Shown piece after piece: positions 43,106 to 52,811 of a stretch of 64,000 nt of DNA (position 1 is the stretch's first letter; every line of letters begins with the position of its first letter). The translations under genes were made by a program, and so were the position numbers. Origin of the DNA: Agaribacterium sp. ZY112 (GTDB taxonomy: Bacteria > Pseudomonadota > Gammaproteobacteria > Pseudomonadales > Cellvibrionaceae); the NCBI RefSeq assembly GCF_041346925.1, contig NZ_CP166840.1:992001-1056000 (forward strand), in the 5' to 3' direction. The notes under the pieces are model-generated. The model searched no databases and was not told the DNA's origin. It was given only the letters and a program-made list of their open reading frames with translations.

Positions 43106-44497
43106 TTAGCCTCGCATTTTCTCGGCAATGGCATCAAGGTCGTTGCCTGATTCTAAAATATTAGCCACGGTTTCTTTGGCCGTTTCTTCATTTAAGTGCA
43201 ATGCGTCAAATATGCTTTTATCAATAGGAGCCGGCAGTATGCTGCCATAACCTTGGTTGGCGAGCAGTTGCTTGGCTAGGTAGTTTAATTTTGCGTAGGC
43301 GGCATGTTCGCCATTAAACATAGGATTACTTTGTTGGCGTAAAGCGGTGACGACCTCTTCGGGCATATTCCAATTATTAAGTAGCCAGCTTGAAATCTGA
43401 TTGCTGCTCACTCCTAGAGTGTGTTGTTCTACCGCGGGTGGGTGAATATGTGGATTCGCAGATTTTGCCCTTGTGAGTAACTGGTAATAAGGCGGGAATA
43501 TTTCGGCCACAATTAAGCTGCCAAAATTGTTTAATAAACCACTTAAATAGGCCATACCAAAACTGGGCCTGTGTTCACGGCTAATGCTGGTTACAAGACC
43601 TTCAACCGTTGCAGCTGTGTAAACGGCGTTTTGCCAATACTCATCTACATCACTTTTACTGAGCGCCTTCATTGTTAAGGTTTTGCCTAAAGCTAGACCT
43701 AGGGCCAAGTTTAATACCATGTCAAAGCCAAGCACGCGCACAATGGCATCGTGAACGCTTTTTATTTTTCCGGGAGCCGAATAATAAGGGGATGCAGCCC
43801 AGCTTACGACTTGGGCAGCCAAGCTTGGGTCTATTTCGACGATATTGGTAAGGTCATTGATGTCAGCGTTAGGATCTGCTCGCAATTTGATAATACGTTG
43901 AGCTGTTTCTGGCAGTGGTGGTAGTTCTAGAGTTTCATCCAAGCGCTGTTTTATACGTCTCTCAGTGAAGCGCTTAACAGATTCGAGAATGTGGGCTTCG
44001 TCATTGGCATTGCTCTCATCCATCACGGGTGCAGGGCTGCTAAAGCTGCCTATTTCACAAGGTTCAGCCATGGAGCTGAAGCTGTCGTGGTTGAGCTTTA
44101 CCAGTTGCTCGCTGTCACCTGAATCAAGAAGGAGCTCTTCTTTTTTAAGCAGGCTCTCATCAATAAAGGTGGGCATGTTTTGCCATTGAGGGATGGCCGG
44201 AACCGTGTGTAGTTCCTTGGCATTAATTAGCGACCAGACTTCTTGTAATTTAACTCCCTCGAACTGGCGGCCAAAATGGCGAAACATCGCATCAAGATCG
44301 ACGATATTACCTTGAGGAACCAAAACTTGTACTTGTTGGTTTTGGTTGTCTTTGAATATTAATCCTTTTACCAGACAGCTCATATCATTCTTCGGCACTA
44401 TGCTTATTGGTTTGTTGGCTACGGGTTTGGGCGTGATGGTGTAGGCTACGTTCGGTTTATCCTGCAGAAGATCGATAATCTTTTGCGATACTGACAT
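43106..44497 (-). CDS. YbaK-like/HDOD fusion protein 1
   Basis: 463 residues. Residues about 1-150 resemble the YbaK aminoacyl-tRNA deacylase domain (VKGLIFKDNQNQQVQVLVPQGNIVDLDAM..., IPQWQNMPTFIDESLLKKEELLLDSGD), though the catalytic Lys region is degenerate. Residues about 195-420 are an HDOD domain (ELPPLPETAQRIIKLRADPNADINDLTNIVEIDPSLAAQVVSWAAS). HDOD proteins act in signalling and motility. This is a known two-domain architecture in marine and Pseudomonas-like bacteria. A paralogue follows upstream on the same strand. Confidence 0.88.
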   Translation of the reverse strand: MSVSQKIIDLLQDKPNVAYTITPKPVANKPISIVPKNDMSCLVKGLIFKDNQNQQVQVLVPQGNIVDLDAMFRHFGRQFEGVKLQEVWSLINAKELHTVPAIPQWQNMPTFIDESLLKKEELLLDSGDSEQLVKLNHDSFSSMAEPCEIGSFSSPAPVMDESNANDEAHILESVKRFTERRIKQRLDETLELPPLPETAQRIIKLRADPNADINDLTNIVEIDPSLAAQVVSWAASPYYSAPGKIKSVHDAIVRVLGFDMVLNLALGLALGKTLTMKALSKSDVDEYWQNAVYTAATVEGLVTSISREHRPSFGMAYLSGLLNNFGSLIVAEIFPPYYQLLTRAKSANPHIHPPAVEQHTLGVSSNQISSWLLNNWNMPEEVVTALRQQSNPMFNGEHAAYAKLNYLAKQLLANQGYGSILPAPIDKSIFDALHLNEETAKETVANILESGNDLDAIAEKMRG

Positions 44498-44664
44498 GCT
44501 GCACCTCCTTCAAGGGCCGGTCTACAGTGAATTCCGTTTTTTAATAAAACGACAGGCTCCTGATTAGCATAGTTAAGAAATTTTTGGCGTGAAGGATTTA
44601 TACTCAAAAAGAGTGATGTGGATTAAGCCTTGGCTGTGTTCAAAAGCTGCGAGCTTGTTGCGGC

Positions 44665-45954
44665 CTAGTCGATATCGACGTAGATAAGGGGGATAGCTTC
44701 GGCATCAAACTCTTTGATTTTGAGTTCTGCCAAGTCTTCTTTGTAGTTACAGTTGAGTGAGCCATGAATGGAGCCACTTTTACTGAGCAAGTGAACGGCG
44801 CAACGTAACAATAATACGTAGTCCCTATAAGGGCCCTGGTAGTTACTATTATTCTGCTCGCGCACGGCTGTGACTACGGCGTCGGCCAGCCCCCATTGTT
44901 CAAGTAGGTAGGCTGTGATGTTGCTGTGGCTCACGCCCATCAATTCGCTTTGTATTGCTAAATAACTTTGATGTGGGTTTGCCTTTAAGAGCGAGTGAAT
45001 GTGCTCTTGATAGTTAGGGCATAGCTGATAAATAAGCAGCTGACCAAAGTTATGCAATAAGCCAGTTAGTTTGGCTAAACCTAAGCTGATTCCTTCGTCT
45101 TTTTCGCTTAAGCAGGCTAGCGTAGTAATGGCTTGGCTGACAACAAGGCTCTGTTTTTGATAGCGACGGCCGACAATACGGTCGTGTTTGGTCGGCAAAG
45201 CGCTGGCTTTGAGTGATAGGCCAAATTCACATAATTCTTGAGTGTCGAACATCTCTAAAGCGCTGCGTAAGCATCGATCATGTCGGTATTCTACGGCATT
45301 GCAGTGGCGTAACAGCTGGGCAGCTAAGCTCGCATCTGCTTGAAAGATATGTTCGATATGAGCTCGTTGTTGATAGCTAAATTCGAGCTGCTTAAGTGCT
45401 TCTACTGAAGGGGGGAAGATTTCAAGCTCGATGGGCTTGCTAAGGCGTTGTTTAAGGCGCTGTAGGGCAAAATCAGTACTGCTTGCCAGCGATTCTTTTT
45501 GCTTTTCGGCACAGTGGCTAAAAGGGGCTGAGCGAGATTGTTTTATGATCTGCTGAAAGTCGTTTTGTTGAAGCTTTACGCTGGCTTGTTTATGCAAGCA
45601 GTCTAAATAGAGGCGGTCAAACTCAAATAAAGCCGCATCCACATAACAATTCAAACCTTGCCAGCGAGGCAGGGCAGGTAAGTGTGTAAATGCTTTGGGT
45701 ACTTGAGAGCCTGTTAATGCTTCGAAACTGCCACCAAAATATTGATTGAGCAAAGCCGGCTGAATAAAGCGTTCGCTGGCAACTAGAATTTGCACATAGT
45801 GCTGCTCACCAGATTCTTCTTTGTGCAGAAATAACACGGCGCGAACCACACATTCACCTTTAGATACTTTGGTCTGTATCAGGGGGATGGGGTTTAAGCG
45901 ATGGTTGAGGTCCCTATGCTCCAACCAATGCTGTAGCTGGCTTGCAGAATCCAT
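44665..45954 (-). CDS. YbaK-like/HDOD fusion protein 2
   Basis: 429 residues with the same layout as its neighbour: a degenerate YbaK-like N-terminus (VVRAVLFLHKEESGEQHYVQILVASERFIQPALLNQYFGGSFE, LPRWQGLNCYVDAALFEFDRLYLD) and an HDOD domain (LEIFPPSVEALKQLEFSYQQRAHIEHIFQADASLAAQLLRHCNA, LTGLLHNFGQLLIYQLCPNYQEHI). It is clearly diverged from the first copy, so the duplication is old. The 167-bp gap between them has its own ribosome site but no terminator I can see. Function inferred only from domains. Confidence 0.85.
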   Translation of the reverse strand: MDSASQLQHWLEHRDLNHRLNPIPLIQTKVSKGECVVRAVLFLHKEESGEQHYVQILVASERFIQPALLNQYFGGSFEALTGSQVPKAFTHLPALPRWQGLNCYVDAALFEFDRLYLDCLHKQASVKLQQNDFQQIIKQSRSAPFSHCAEKQKESLASSTDFALQRLKQRLSKPIELEIFPPSVEALKQLEFSYQQRAHIEHIFQADASLAAQLLRHCNAVEYRHDRCLRSALEMFDTQELCEFGLSLKASALPTKHDRIVGRRYQKQSLVVSQAITTLACLSEKDEGISLGLAKLTGLLHNFGQLLIYQLCPNYQEHIHSLLKANPHQSYLAIQSELMGVSHSNITAYLLEQWGLADAVVTAVREQNNSNYQGPYRDYVLLLRCAVHLLSKSGSIHGSLNCNYKEDLAELKIKEFDAEAIPLIYVDID

Positions 45955-46137
45955 GTTGCGCTCTCCTTTGGCGCGATTGCACAGTAGTCCTTACTGCTTA
46001 GTTGTTGACTCAACTTTACAGTGGCGCTCACCTTACCTTAGTCGTCACGGACGACAAAGGCCTTACACGACAAATTGCACATACAAAAAGATGAGCGTTA
46101 GTTTGCTGTGCTCTTGAGCACAGTTTACAAGTGTAGT

Positions 46138-48231
46138 TTAAGCCAATGCGTAGTCTTGGCGTTGTCCAAACCACCTTTGAATGAGCTTCTCAACCGTTTC
46201 TGGTTGTTGCTGAATAAGGCTTTGGCCGTATTCATGTACTAAGTCGAGCATGTGGGCATCGCGTTCGTGGTGAGCTACACGGTAGAGCATATCTCCGGCT
46301 TGACGCTTGCCTAGGAATTCTCCTGGGCCACGCATTTCTAAATCTTTCTCGGCGATATAAAAACCGTCACTGCTCTCTCGTAACACCGCGAGGCGCTGCT
46401 TTCCGTGTTGGCTGAGTTTGTCCCCATGTAATAAAACGCAGTGGCTGGCAGTACTGCCACGCCCTACTCGGCCACGTAGCTGATGTAGCTGGGCAAGGCC
46501 GAGCCGCTCGGGGTTTTCAATAATCATAACACTGGCTTGAGGTACATCGACGCCAACTTCAATAACGGTTGTCGCGACCAATATCCTGCTATGGCCTTGT
46601 TTGAAGCTGGCCATACGCTGTTCTTTTTCGGCGGGTTTTAGGCGTCCATGAATCAGCTCGCACTTGGCGTGTGGCAGTGCTTCTTTAAGTTCTGCATAGG
46701 TTGTTTCTGCATTGGCTGCACTTAAGGTTTCGCTCTCTTCGATGAGAGGACATACCCAGTAAACTTGTCGCCCCTCAGTAACGGCAGCATCAACGCGTTC
46801 TATGATGTCGTTTTTTCGTTTTTGGCTAATGGCGACGGTTTGAATGGGGGTTCGTCCCGGAGGCAGTTCATCAATAATACTGAAATCAAGTTCGGCGTAG
46901 CTGGTCATGGCTAGTGTGCGTGGAATGGGCGTGGCGGTCATGACCAACTGATGGGGGACGAGGAGGCTGTCATTTTTATCGCGCAAGCTTAAGCGTTGGG
47001 CGACACCAAAGCGGTGTTGCTCATCAATAATGACCAAACCGAGGCTGCGAAAACGCACGTTGTCTTGGAAGAGCGCGTGGGTACCAATGACAATGTCCGT
47101 TTCATGGCCCAGTAACTTAGCATTGGCGCTGGTTTTCTGTTTGGCGGTGAGTTTGCCAACTAATAAGTCTAACTGTATACCAAGTGGCTCAAGCCATTGT
47201 TTAAAGCTGCGTAGGTGCTGCTCGGCTAAGATTTCAGTTGGCGCTACCAGAGCGACCTGTTGGCCACTGCGCACGGCTGCTAAGGCCGCCATTGCCGCCA
47301 CTAAGGTTTTTCCTGAACCCACATCACCTTGAACCATGCGTAGCATCGGGTGGCTTTGTTTAAGGTCTTTCGCAATTTCATTGATAACGCGTTTTTGAGC
47401 AGCCGTAGGCTCAAACGGCAGCTGGTCCAAGAGCGGTTGTAGCAACGTTGCGTTCACACTGATACTGGGTGAATGTTCTTCGCGTGCTGCGGCGCGCTGG
47501 CGTTGATGCACTAGATAGTGAGCGAGCAGCTCCTCAAAAGCTAAGCGTTGTTGCGCCGGATGTTCACCATCAAAGAGTTGCTGTTGGTTTGTGTCGGCTG
47601 GAGGTGAATGTATAAAAGCCAGCGCTTGTGCGAGGCTATTGACCGCAAAGTGTTGATTTACCTGCTCGCCAAGTAGCTCATCAGGAGCTTGTAAGTGTAA
47701 GAGTTCGATGGCTTGTTCGCAGAGCTTACGTATTCGTGGTTGGCTGACACCGTCGCACAGGTTGTAGATTGGGGTGAGTTTGGCTTCCTCGTCATGGGGT
47801 GATGAAGGTGCATCAATAAACTCAAATTCTGGGTGATAGATTTCTAAGCCTGATGATCCGGGTCTTAACTCACCAAAAAGGCGAACTAAACGGCCCTGGT
47901 CAAAGCTGTTTTTTTGCGCTGCGTTAAAGTGGAAAAAACGTAAATTGATAAGGCCGCTGTCGTCTTCAACTTTTACGCTTAAGCTGCGCCTGCGGCCAAA
48001 TTGTACTTGAGTTGTCAGCACTCGCGCTTCAATCAGTGCCATGTCTCCCATACGCAAGCTGCCAATACTGCGAACTCGACTGCGATCGACATAGCGAAAA
48101 GGCAAATGAAACAGTAAATCTTGGACGTTGTAGAGATCGAGCTTACTGAGTGTTTCGGCAAACTTTGCCCCCACACCGTGTAGCGCTGTGAGTGGTAGCT
48201 GAGCTAGTGATGGCGCGGCACTGGAGTTCAC
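46138..48231 (-). CDS. recG: ATP-dependent DNA helicase RecG
   Basis: 697 residues. N-terminal wedge/OB region (VGAKFAETLSKLDLYNVQDLLFHLPFRYVDRS, LVRLFGELRPG), then helicase motifs: Walker A MVQGDVGSGKT, DEQHR (motif II), MTATPIPRTLA (III), and motifs IV-VI including TVIEVGVDVPQASVMIIENPERLGLAQLHQLRGRVGRG. RecG remodels stalled forks and Holliday junctions. Its start overlaps the oxyR stop by four bases, an oxyR-recG operon as in Pseudomonas. Confidence 0.97.
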   Translation of the reverse strand: MNSSAAPSLAQLPLTALHGVGAKFAETLSKLDLYNVQDLLFHLPFRYVDRSRVRSIGSLRMGDMALIEARVLTTQVQFGRRRSLSVKVEDDSGLINLRFFHFNAAQKNSFDQGRLVRLFGELRPGSSGLEIYHPEFEFIDAPSSPHDEEAKLTPIYNLCDGVSQPRIRKLCEQAIELLHLQAPDELLGEQVNQHFAVNSLAQALAFIHSPPADTNQQQLFDGEHPAQQRLAFEELLAHYLVHQRQRAAAREEHSPSISVNATLLQPLLDQLPFEPTAAQKRVINEIAKDLKQSHPMLRMVQGDVGSGKTLVAAMAALAAVRSGQQVALVAPTEILAEQHLRSFKQWLEPLGIQLDLLVGKLTAKQKTSANAKLLGHETDIVIGTHALFQDNVRFRSLGLVIIDEQHRFGVAQRLSLRDKNDSLLVPHQLVMTATPIPRTLAMTSYAELDFSIIDELPPGRTPIQTVAISQKRKNDIIERVDAAVTEGRQVYWVCPLIEESETLSAANAETTYAELKEALPHAKCELIHGRLKPAEKEQRMASFKQGHSRILVATTVIEVGVDVPQASVMIIENPERLGLAQLHQLRGRVGRGSTASHCVLLHGDKLSQHGKQRLAVLRESSDGFYIAEKDLEMRGPGEFLGKRQAGDMLYRVAHHERDAHMLDLVHEYGQSLIQQQPETVEKLIQRWFGQRQDYALA

Positions 48232-49148
48232 AGGTTGTGACCAACACCACTGTTACTAATGGCTTCACGCAGGGCGTCAATCGCCTGTAAGCGTGGAAAG
48301 CTGGCTCGCCACGCAAGTGCGACTGTGCGCTTAGGCGCTTCACCGGCAAAAGGACGAATGCAGAGTAAATCGTTGGTTAGCAAGCTCGGTGTTGCTGCTG
48401 AGCGAGGCAGAACGGTAATGCCGAGGCCTGAAGCAACCATATATTTTAAGGTCTCGAGTGAACTACCCTCTGCCGCACTGCGTATTTTACCTTGGTTATC
48501 AGCCAGTGAAGGTTGCAGTTTTGGACACGCCTCTATGACCTGATCGCGGAAACAGTGGCCTTCGCCGAGTAATAAGACTTGGTGTTCGACGAGTTGGTCG
48601 GCTTTGATGCTTTCCTGTTCAGCCAGTGGATGTTTACTATCCATGAGTACAACAAAATCTTCTTCGTACAAAGGTTGAGTAACCACATCGGCTTCCGTAA
48701 AAGGAAGAGCAACAACAATTGCATCCAGTTCACCTTGGCGAATTCTGCGGCGTAAGGTCGCGGTGTAGCTTTCTTCAACATAAAGCGGCATGTCAGAAGC
48801 TAATTGATTCAACTCGGGGATAATCTGGGGCAATAAATAGGGGCCAATAGTGAAAATAGCTCCAATATGCATAGGGCTTGTGAGCTGATCTTTGCCGGCA
48901 TCAACGATGTCTTTAATGGCCCCTGCTTGCTCAAGCACAACTTGGCTTTGCTTTATGATTTTCTCACCAAGTGGGGTTGGGTAGACACGACTTTTACTGC
49001 GTTCAAATAAACTAACGCCTAACTCTTCCTCGAGTTTCTTAACGGCGATGCTAAGAGTCGGTTGGCTGACAAAGCAGCGCTCTGCTGCTCGGCCAAAGTG
49101 TTGTTCTTGAGCCAAGGTGACAATGTATTTCAGTTCGGTTAGCGTCAT
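48228..49148 (-). CDS. oxyR: Hydrogen-peroxide-sensing regulator OxyR
   Basis: 306 residues. LysR HTH (LTELKYIVTLAQEQHFGRAAERCFVSQPTLSIAVKKLEEELG) and effector domain. The redox pair is exactly at Cys199 and Cys208 (GEGHCFRDQVIEAC), the same numbering as E. coli OxyR, so peroxide sensing by disulphide formation is very likely. It controls peroxide defence genes; yaaA at 942 is a possible member, but no site was identified. Co-transcribed with recG. A short 72-bp gap precedes a divergent SDR-like gene. Confidence 0.95.
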   Translation of the reverse strand: MTLTELKYIVTLAQEQHFGRAAERCFVSQPTLSIAVKKLEEELGVSLFERSKSRVYPTPLGEKIIKQSQVVLEQAGAIKDIVDAGKDQLTSPMHIGAIFTIGPYLLPQIIPELNQLASDMPLYVEESYTATLRRRIRQGELDAIVVALPFTEADVVTQPLYEEDFVVLMDSKHPLAEQESIKADQLVEHQVLLLGEGHCFRDQVIEACPKLQPSLADNQGKIRSAAEGSSLETLKYMVASGLGITVLPRSAATPSLLTNDLLCIRPFAGEAPKRTVALAWRASFPRLQAIDALREAISNSGVGHNL

Positions 49149-49220
49149 AATGTCGTAGAAACTATTAGTTTTAAGAGTTTAATAAGAAAAGTTTACCGCA
49201 GAGAGCGTGGAGACCAAAAT

Positions 49221-50093
49221 ATGCAGCGAAAAAAAGTACTTTGGCTTGGTTGGGGGCGTCTAGCCCGTTTGGCTGAAGCAGAGTTGGACTCAGTTATTGA
49301 GCTCTACTCTGTTGCTCGAAGCCCCGCTGAAAGAGAGCGGCATATCTGCGCAGATTTAAGCCAAGAGTCGGGAGTAGAAGAGGTTTTATCTTGTAAGCCT
49401 GATGTCATTATTTTTACCATGAGCCCTGATCTTCGTGGTGAAGAGGCTTATCGTCAGTCTTATTTATACCCGCTGCAAAAAGTACTGCAAGCCTTAGAAA
49501 TACAAGGTCTGAGCCCTTTTGTACTGTGCGTTTCAAGTTCCAGTGTGTGGGGCAGTGGGCAAGGTCCGGTACTAAGTGAATTACTAGAAGCTAAACCTGA
49601 CAAGCCAACCGCTAAAGTACTCTTAGAAATGGAACAGCAGTTGCGTCAAAGCGATTTAGCCCACTGTATTGTTCGCTTTTCTGGTATTTATGGTGATTAT
49701 CGCTTTCACCTAATTCGCCAGGTGGAGGCTGCAAAGCCTGGGCTGCTGCGCTGGACCAATCGTATTCATGAGCAAGATGCCGCTGCGGTCTTGGTGTTTC
49801 TAGTGAAGCGCAAGTTGAGTGCGTCTTACCTACCTTCACTGCTTGTTGCAAGTGACATGCGGCCTTGTTTGAGTTCAGAGATTCAAGCCTATATTGCAGA
49901 GTCACTGGGGCTTGATGGATATGGCGAGGGCTGTGCTAAAGCAGGTGCTGAGCTGGATAAGCCCAAAGAGCGCCGTATTGATAACAGCTTATTGTGTTCT
50001 TTGGCTTACGAGTTTCGTTATAAAAGCTATCGTGATGCCTACGCTGTTATTTTGCAGCAGTATAAAGATCAGCTTCGGTCTAAGGCGCCTTAA
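49221..50093 (+). CDS. NAD(P)-dependent epimerase/SDR-like protein
   Basis: 290 residues. An N-terminal Rossmann glycine motif in reduced form (VLWLGWGRLARLAEAEL), then a VLCVSSSSVWGSGQG segment that fits the SDR catalytic Ser region, and HCIVRFSGIYGDYRFHLIR typical of YeeZ/atypical extended SDRs. The classical YxxxK is not evident, so enzymatic activity is uncertain. It is divergent from oxyR. Function is unknown in this family beyond nucleotide binding. Confidence 0.8.
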   Translation: MQRKKVLWLGWGRLARLAEAELDSVIELYSVARSPAERERHICADLSQESGVEEVLSCKPDVIIFTMSPDLRGEEAYRQSYLYPLQKVLQALEIQGLSPFVLCVSSSSVWGSGQGPVLSELLEAKPDKPTAKVLLEMEQQLRQSDLAHCIVRFSGIYGDYRFHLIRQVEAAKPGLLRWTNRIHEQDAAAVLVFLVKRKLSASYLPSLLVASDMRPCLSSEIQAYIAESLGLDGYGEGCAKAGAELDKPKERRIDNSLLCSLAYEFRYKSYRDAYAVILQQYKDQLRSKAP

Positions 50094-50109
50094 ACCTAGT
50101 AGCACAGCG

Positions 50110-50673
50110 TTAATAATGGCCTAAATCATTGCTCAGCTCTTCGCGAGCATTGCTGATTTGTGATTGAACTAAGGCTTGTAAGTCGTCGTTATCTGGTAAG
50201 CCCACGCGACGATGGTAAAGATAGTCGGTATTGAGGTAGTGTTTAAGGCTGTAGCGAGGCCATTTGTCGGGCCCGTATAAAATCGCAACCCAGTCATCGA
50301 CACAGCGTATATAGAGATCCGGCGGCAGATGGATGTAGCGGGCGAATTGATAGTGCAGGCCTTTGATATTGCGCTCCCCTGGCGCTCGTAAACCGGGTGG
50401 GTTGATATAGGTTGCTAGCAATTCTGGCCCGAGAGCTAAAGAACTCAAGGTGATATGGAACAAGCCCCAAGCTAGCCACAGTGGGGCTGAAAGTAGCATC
50501 AACGCTAAGGTCATTAGTCTGATACAGCCAGTCTGTTTGCTTAAGCGTTCGGCAAAAAGGGCCTTAGGGTGAAGAGATGCTTTAAAGTCTTGCCAAATAT
50601 GAACACGCTGCCAGCGCCTTAAAGCGTGGAAGCAAAGTGCTTCTTGTTTTGTCATATTGTGGCGAAGAGGCAT
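50110..50673 (-). CDS. Hypothetical membrane protein
   Basis: 187 residues, no family recognised. An N-terminal basic segment, one or two hydrophobic helices (residues about 50-85: IRLMTLALMLLSAPLWLAWGLFHITLSSLALGPELLATYI), and an acidic C-terminal half (YIHLPPDLYIRCVDDWVAILYGPDKWPRYSL). It starts nine bases after the hemH stop on the same strand, so the two may share a transcript. I see no motif that suggests a role in haem synthesis. Confidence 0.7.
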   Translation of the reverse strand: MPLRHNMTKQEALCFHALRRWQRVHIWQDFKASLHPKALFAERLSKQTGCIRLMTLALMLLSAPLWLAWGLFHITLSSLALGPELLATYINPPGLRAPGERNIKGLHYQFARYIHLPPDLYIRCVDDWVAILYGPDKWPRYSLKHYLNTDYLYHRRVGLPDNDDLQALVQSQISNAREELSNDLGHY

Positions 50674-50681
50674 GGCTTAGC

Positions 50682-51770
50682 TTATTTTGCTACCTGATTA
50701 TGAGGGTGTGTTTTATAGGATTCCTTTACTGAGTTTATCTGCTCATTGCTTTCTAGCCAGCCGCCAAGGTTGTTTTTACACAATTGCGCTAAAGCTTGTA
50801 TATGTTCAGGGCGAGTATTGAGTGCTGGAATGTAGAAAAATGCTTTACCGCCAGCCCCTAGAAAATACTCCTTATTCTCTATTTTGATCTCTTCTAGTGT
50901 CTCTAAGCAGTCTGCCGAAAAACCCGGGCAGATAACGGCAATGGATTTAAGCCCTTCACTCGCCCTTCTTTTAAGCTCGAAGTCGGTATAGGGTTGCAGC
51001 CAAGGTTCACGCCCAAAACGACTTTGAAAGGTTGTGCTGTATTCCTCTTTGTTTAAGCCAAGTTTCTCTGCGACAGCCCGTGTGGTTTGCAAACAAAAAC
51101 AGTGGTAGGGGTCGCCAGCATGTAAATAGCGCATAGGCAGACCGTGATAAGAAAACAGTAGGTGCTCTTGGCGGCCGTGTTCTTGCCAATGCTCTTTGAT
51201 GGATTCAACCAGTGCGTTGATATAGCCACCATCTTGCTGGTAACCACTGATAAAACGCAATTGAGGTAGCCAGCGTCGTTGTCGGAAGTCTTCGCTTAGA
51301 GCATCAAACGTCGAGGCTGTGGTACTTGCACTGTACTGAGGATATAGGGGCAGTACTAGAAGGCGGTCGGCGCCTTGATCCAATAAGCTTTGGCTCGCCT
51401 TAGCAATACTTGGTTGGCCATAACGCATGCCCCACTCTAGGACAACATTGTCGCCGTACTCGGCCTGTAGCTCTTCACGTAATAATCGCGCTTGTTCGGC
51501 TGTATAGTGACTTAAAGGGCTGCCCTCTTTGGTCCATACACTGGCATAAGCTTTGGCTGAGCGCTTGGGTCTAAAGCGCAGAATGATGCCGTTTAAAACC
51601 AGCCACCAAAGTAATCTAGGTACTTCAACAACGCGCGGGTCACTTAAAAATTGCTTTAGGTAGGGTCTAAGTGCTTTGGCTGTTGGGGCACTTGGCGTTC
51701 CTAAGTTAGTTATTAGGATGCCAATGCGTGTTTTTTGGCCGTGTTCAAATTGTTGCTTGCGAAACTTCAT
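50682..51770 (-). CDS. hemH: Ferrochelatase HemH
   Basis: 362 residues. Family motifs: GILITNLGTPSAPTAKALRPYLKQFLSDPRVVE, LEWGMRYGQPSI, LPLYPQYSASTTAST, and the active-site His in LLFSYHGLPMRY with Glu in CLETLEEI. It inserts ferrous iron into protoporphyrin IX, the last step of haem synthesis, at the inner face of the membrane. CFCLQTTRAV contains Cys but I cannot assign an iron-sulphur cluster. Full length; the C-terminus is about 20 residues longer than usual. Confidence 0.96.
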   Translation of the reverse strand: MKFRKQQFEHGQKTRIGILITNLGTPSAPTAKALRPYLKQFLSDPRVVEVPRLLWWLVLNGIILRFRPKRSAKAYASVWTKEGSPLSHYTAEQARLLREELQAEYGDNVVLEWGMRYGQPSIAKASQSLLDQGADRLLVLPLYPQYSASTTASTFDALSEDFRQRRWLPQLRFISGYQQDGGYINALVESIKEHWQEHGRQEHLLFSYHGLPMRYLHAGDPYHCFCLQTTRAVAEKLGLNKEEYSTTFQSRFGREPWLQPYTDFELKRRASEGLKSIAVICPGFSADCLETLEEIKIENKEYFLGAGGKAFFYIPALNTRPEHIQALAQLCKNNLGGWLESNEQINSVKESYKTHPHNQVAK

Positions 51771-51872
51771 TGTGTAGCTGCAGTCATGATTTAGCAGCTA
51801 TTTTGCCAAGCTAAGCTCTGCAAAAGCTAGTTTAGAGTTTAAGTATTTGTGCTGAATGGCCGCTTTTGATGA

Positions 51873-52811
51873 TTAAAAGCCAAAAAACAACCAAATTCCG
51901 ATAGCGATACAAGCTAGGAGAAGGCCAATAAGTATGCGTTGTGAGTTGTTCTGTTTTTGTATTTGATCTTGCTCGTATTGCAGTTGTTCAATTTGTTGCT
52001 TGAGTTCCGGATCAATAGGCGGGTTTTTAGGTTCTAAATCTGGGTTATTTTTCTTTACTTGTTTCTTGCGCTTGTTGGCTTTAAGCGCATCTATTTCTTC
52101 TTGTGTGATACTGGGGCGCAGCTGAGTTTTATTGTCGACGGCTTGAGGGCGCACTTCGGCTGCTTGTTCTGGTCCCTCAACAAAGAAACGCAGGGTATCA
52201 AAAGCAACCTCGTCGCCGTGTTGAAGTTGTTGTTGCTTTATTCTCTGGCCATTTACAAAAGTGCCATTGGCTGAGTTAAGGTCCTCGAGTAGAACGCGGT
52301 CTGCTGTTACCGTAATTCGCGCATGCTGGCGACTTAAGTGCATAACGTTTAAGCAGATGTCGCACTCTTGAGAGCGGCCAATGCTAAGGCGGCCTTTTAA
52401 AGGGATGATTTTGTTGGCAATAGCTGTATTGCAACCTTTCAGCTGCCAGTTGCGCTTAAGGGTTTTTGCCTTGGATTTGGTTTTGGCTGGAGTGCGTGTC
52501 AGTTTGGGGTCTTCAATTTTGAAGCGCGCCTCACCTACACTGAAGTGGTCACCACTTTTAAGAGTGGCTCTTTGCTTTAACGGCTTACCGTTTAGGTAAA
52601 CACTTTGGCCACCAGCTACATTATGCAATACCACCTGCTCAGGTTTGACGCTTAATCTTGCTTGCCGCTCAGAAACTGCATCACCACTTACTATATAGGT
52701 GTTTTGGCTGCCTGTGCCAAAGCTATAATTTTCTTCTACAAGCCATTCGGCGTGATTTACGGCATGGTCACTTGAATGACTTCCTATATTTAGACGTGTT
52801 AGTTGCAGCAT
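51873..52811 (-). CDS. Double FHA-domain membrane protein
   Basis: About 312 residues. Two FHA domains: residues about 20-95 (VSGDAVSERQARLSV...YLNGKPL), which lacks the usual GR-S-H pattern and is probably degenerate, and residues about 120-200 with the canonical LSIGRSQECDICLN...LSRQHARI...LEDLNSANGTFVNG. A charged coiled-coil-like region (PELKQQIEQLQYEQDQIQKQ) and a C-terminal transmembrane helix (ILIGLLLACIAIGIWLFFGF) follow. It probably binds phosphothreonine partners at the membrane; no kinase is adjacent. Start uncertain: an ATG at 52862 adds 17 residues. Confidence 0.85.
   Translation of the reverse strand: MLQLTRLNIGSHSSDHAVNHAEWLVEENYSFGTGSQNTYIVSGDAVSERQARLSVKPEQVVLHNVAGGQSVYLNGKPLKQRATLKSGDHFSVGEARFKIEDPKLTRTPAKTKSKAKTLKRNWQLKGCNTAIANKIIPLKGRLSIGRSQECDICLNVMHLSRQHARITVTADRVLLEDLNSANGTFVNGQRIKQQQLQHGDEVAFDTLRFFVEGPEQAAEVRPQAVDNKTQLRPSITQEEIDALKANKRKKQVKKNNPDLEPKNPPIDPELKQQIEQLQYEQDQIQKQNNSQRILIGLLLACIAIGIWLFFGF

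Noticed and set aside
46106..46123. CTGTGCTC-TT-GAGCACAG palindrome after recG.
   Set aside because: It may be a weak terminator, but it has no T-tract on the relevant strand and a two-base loop; too little to call.
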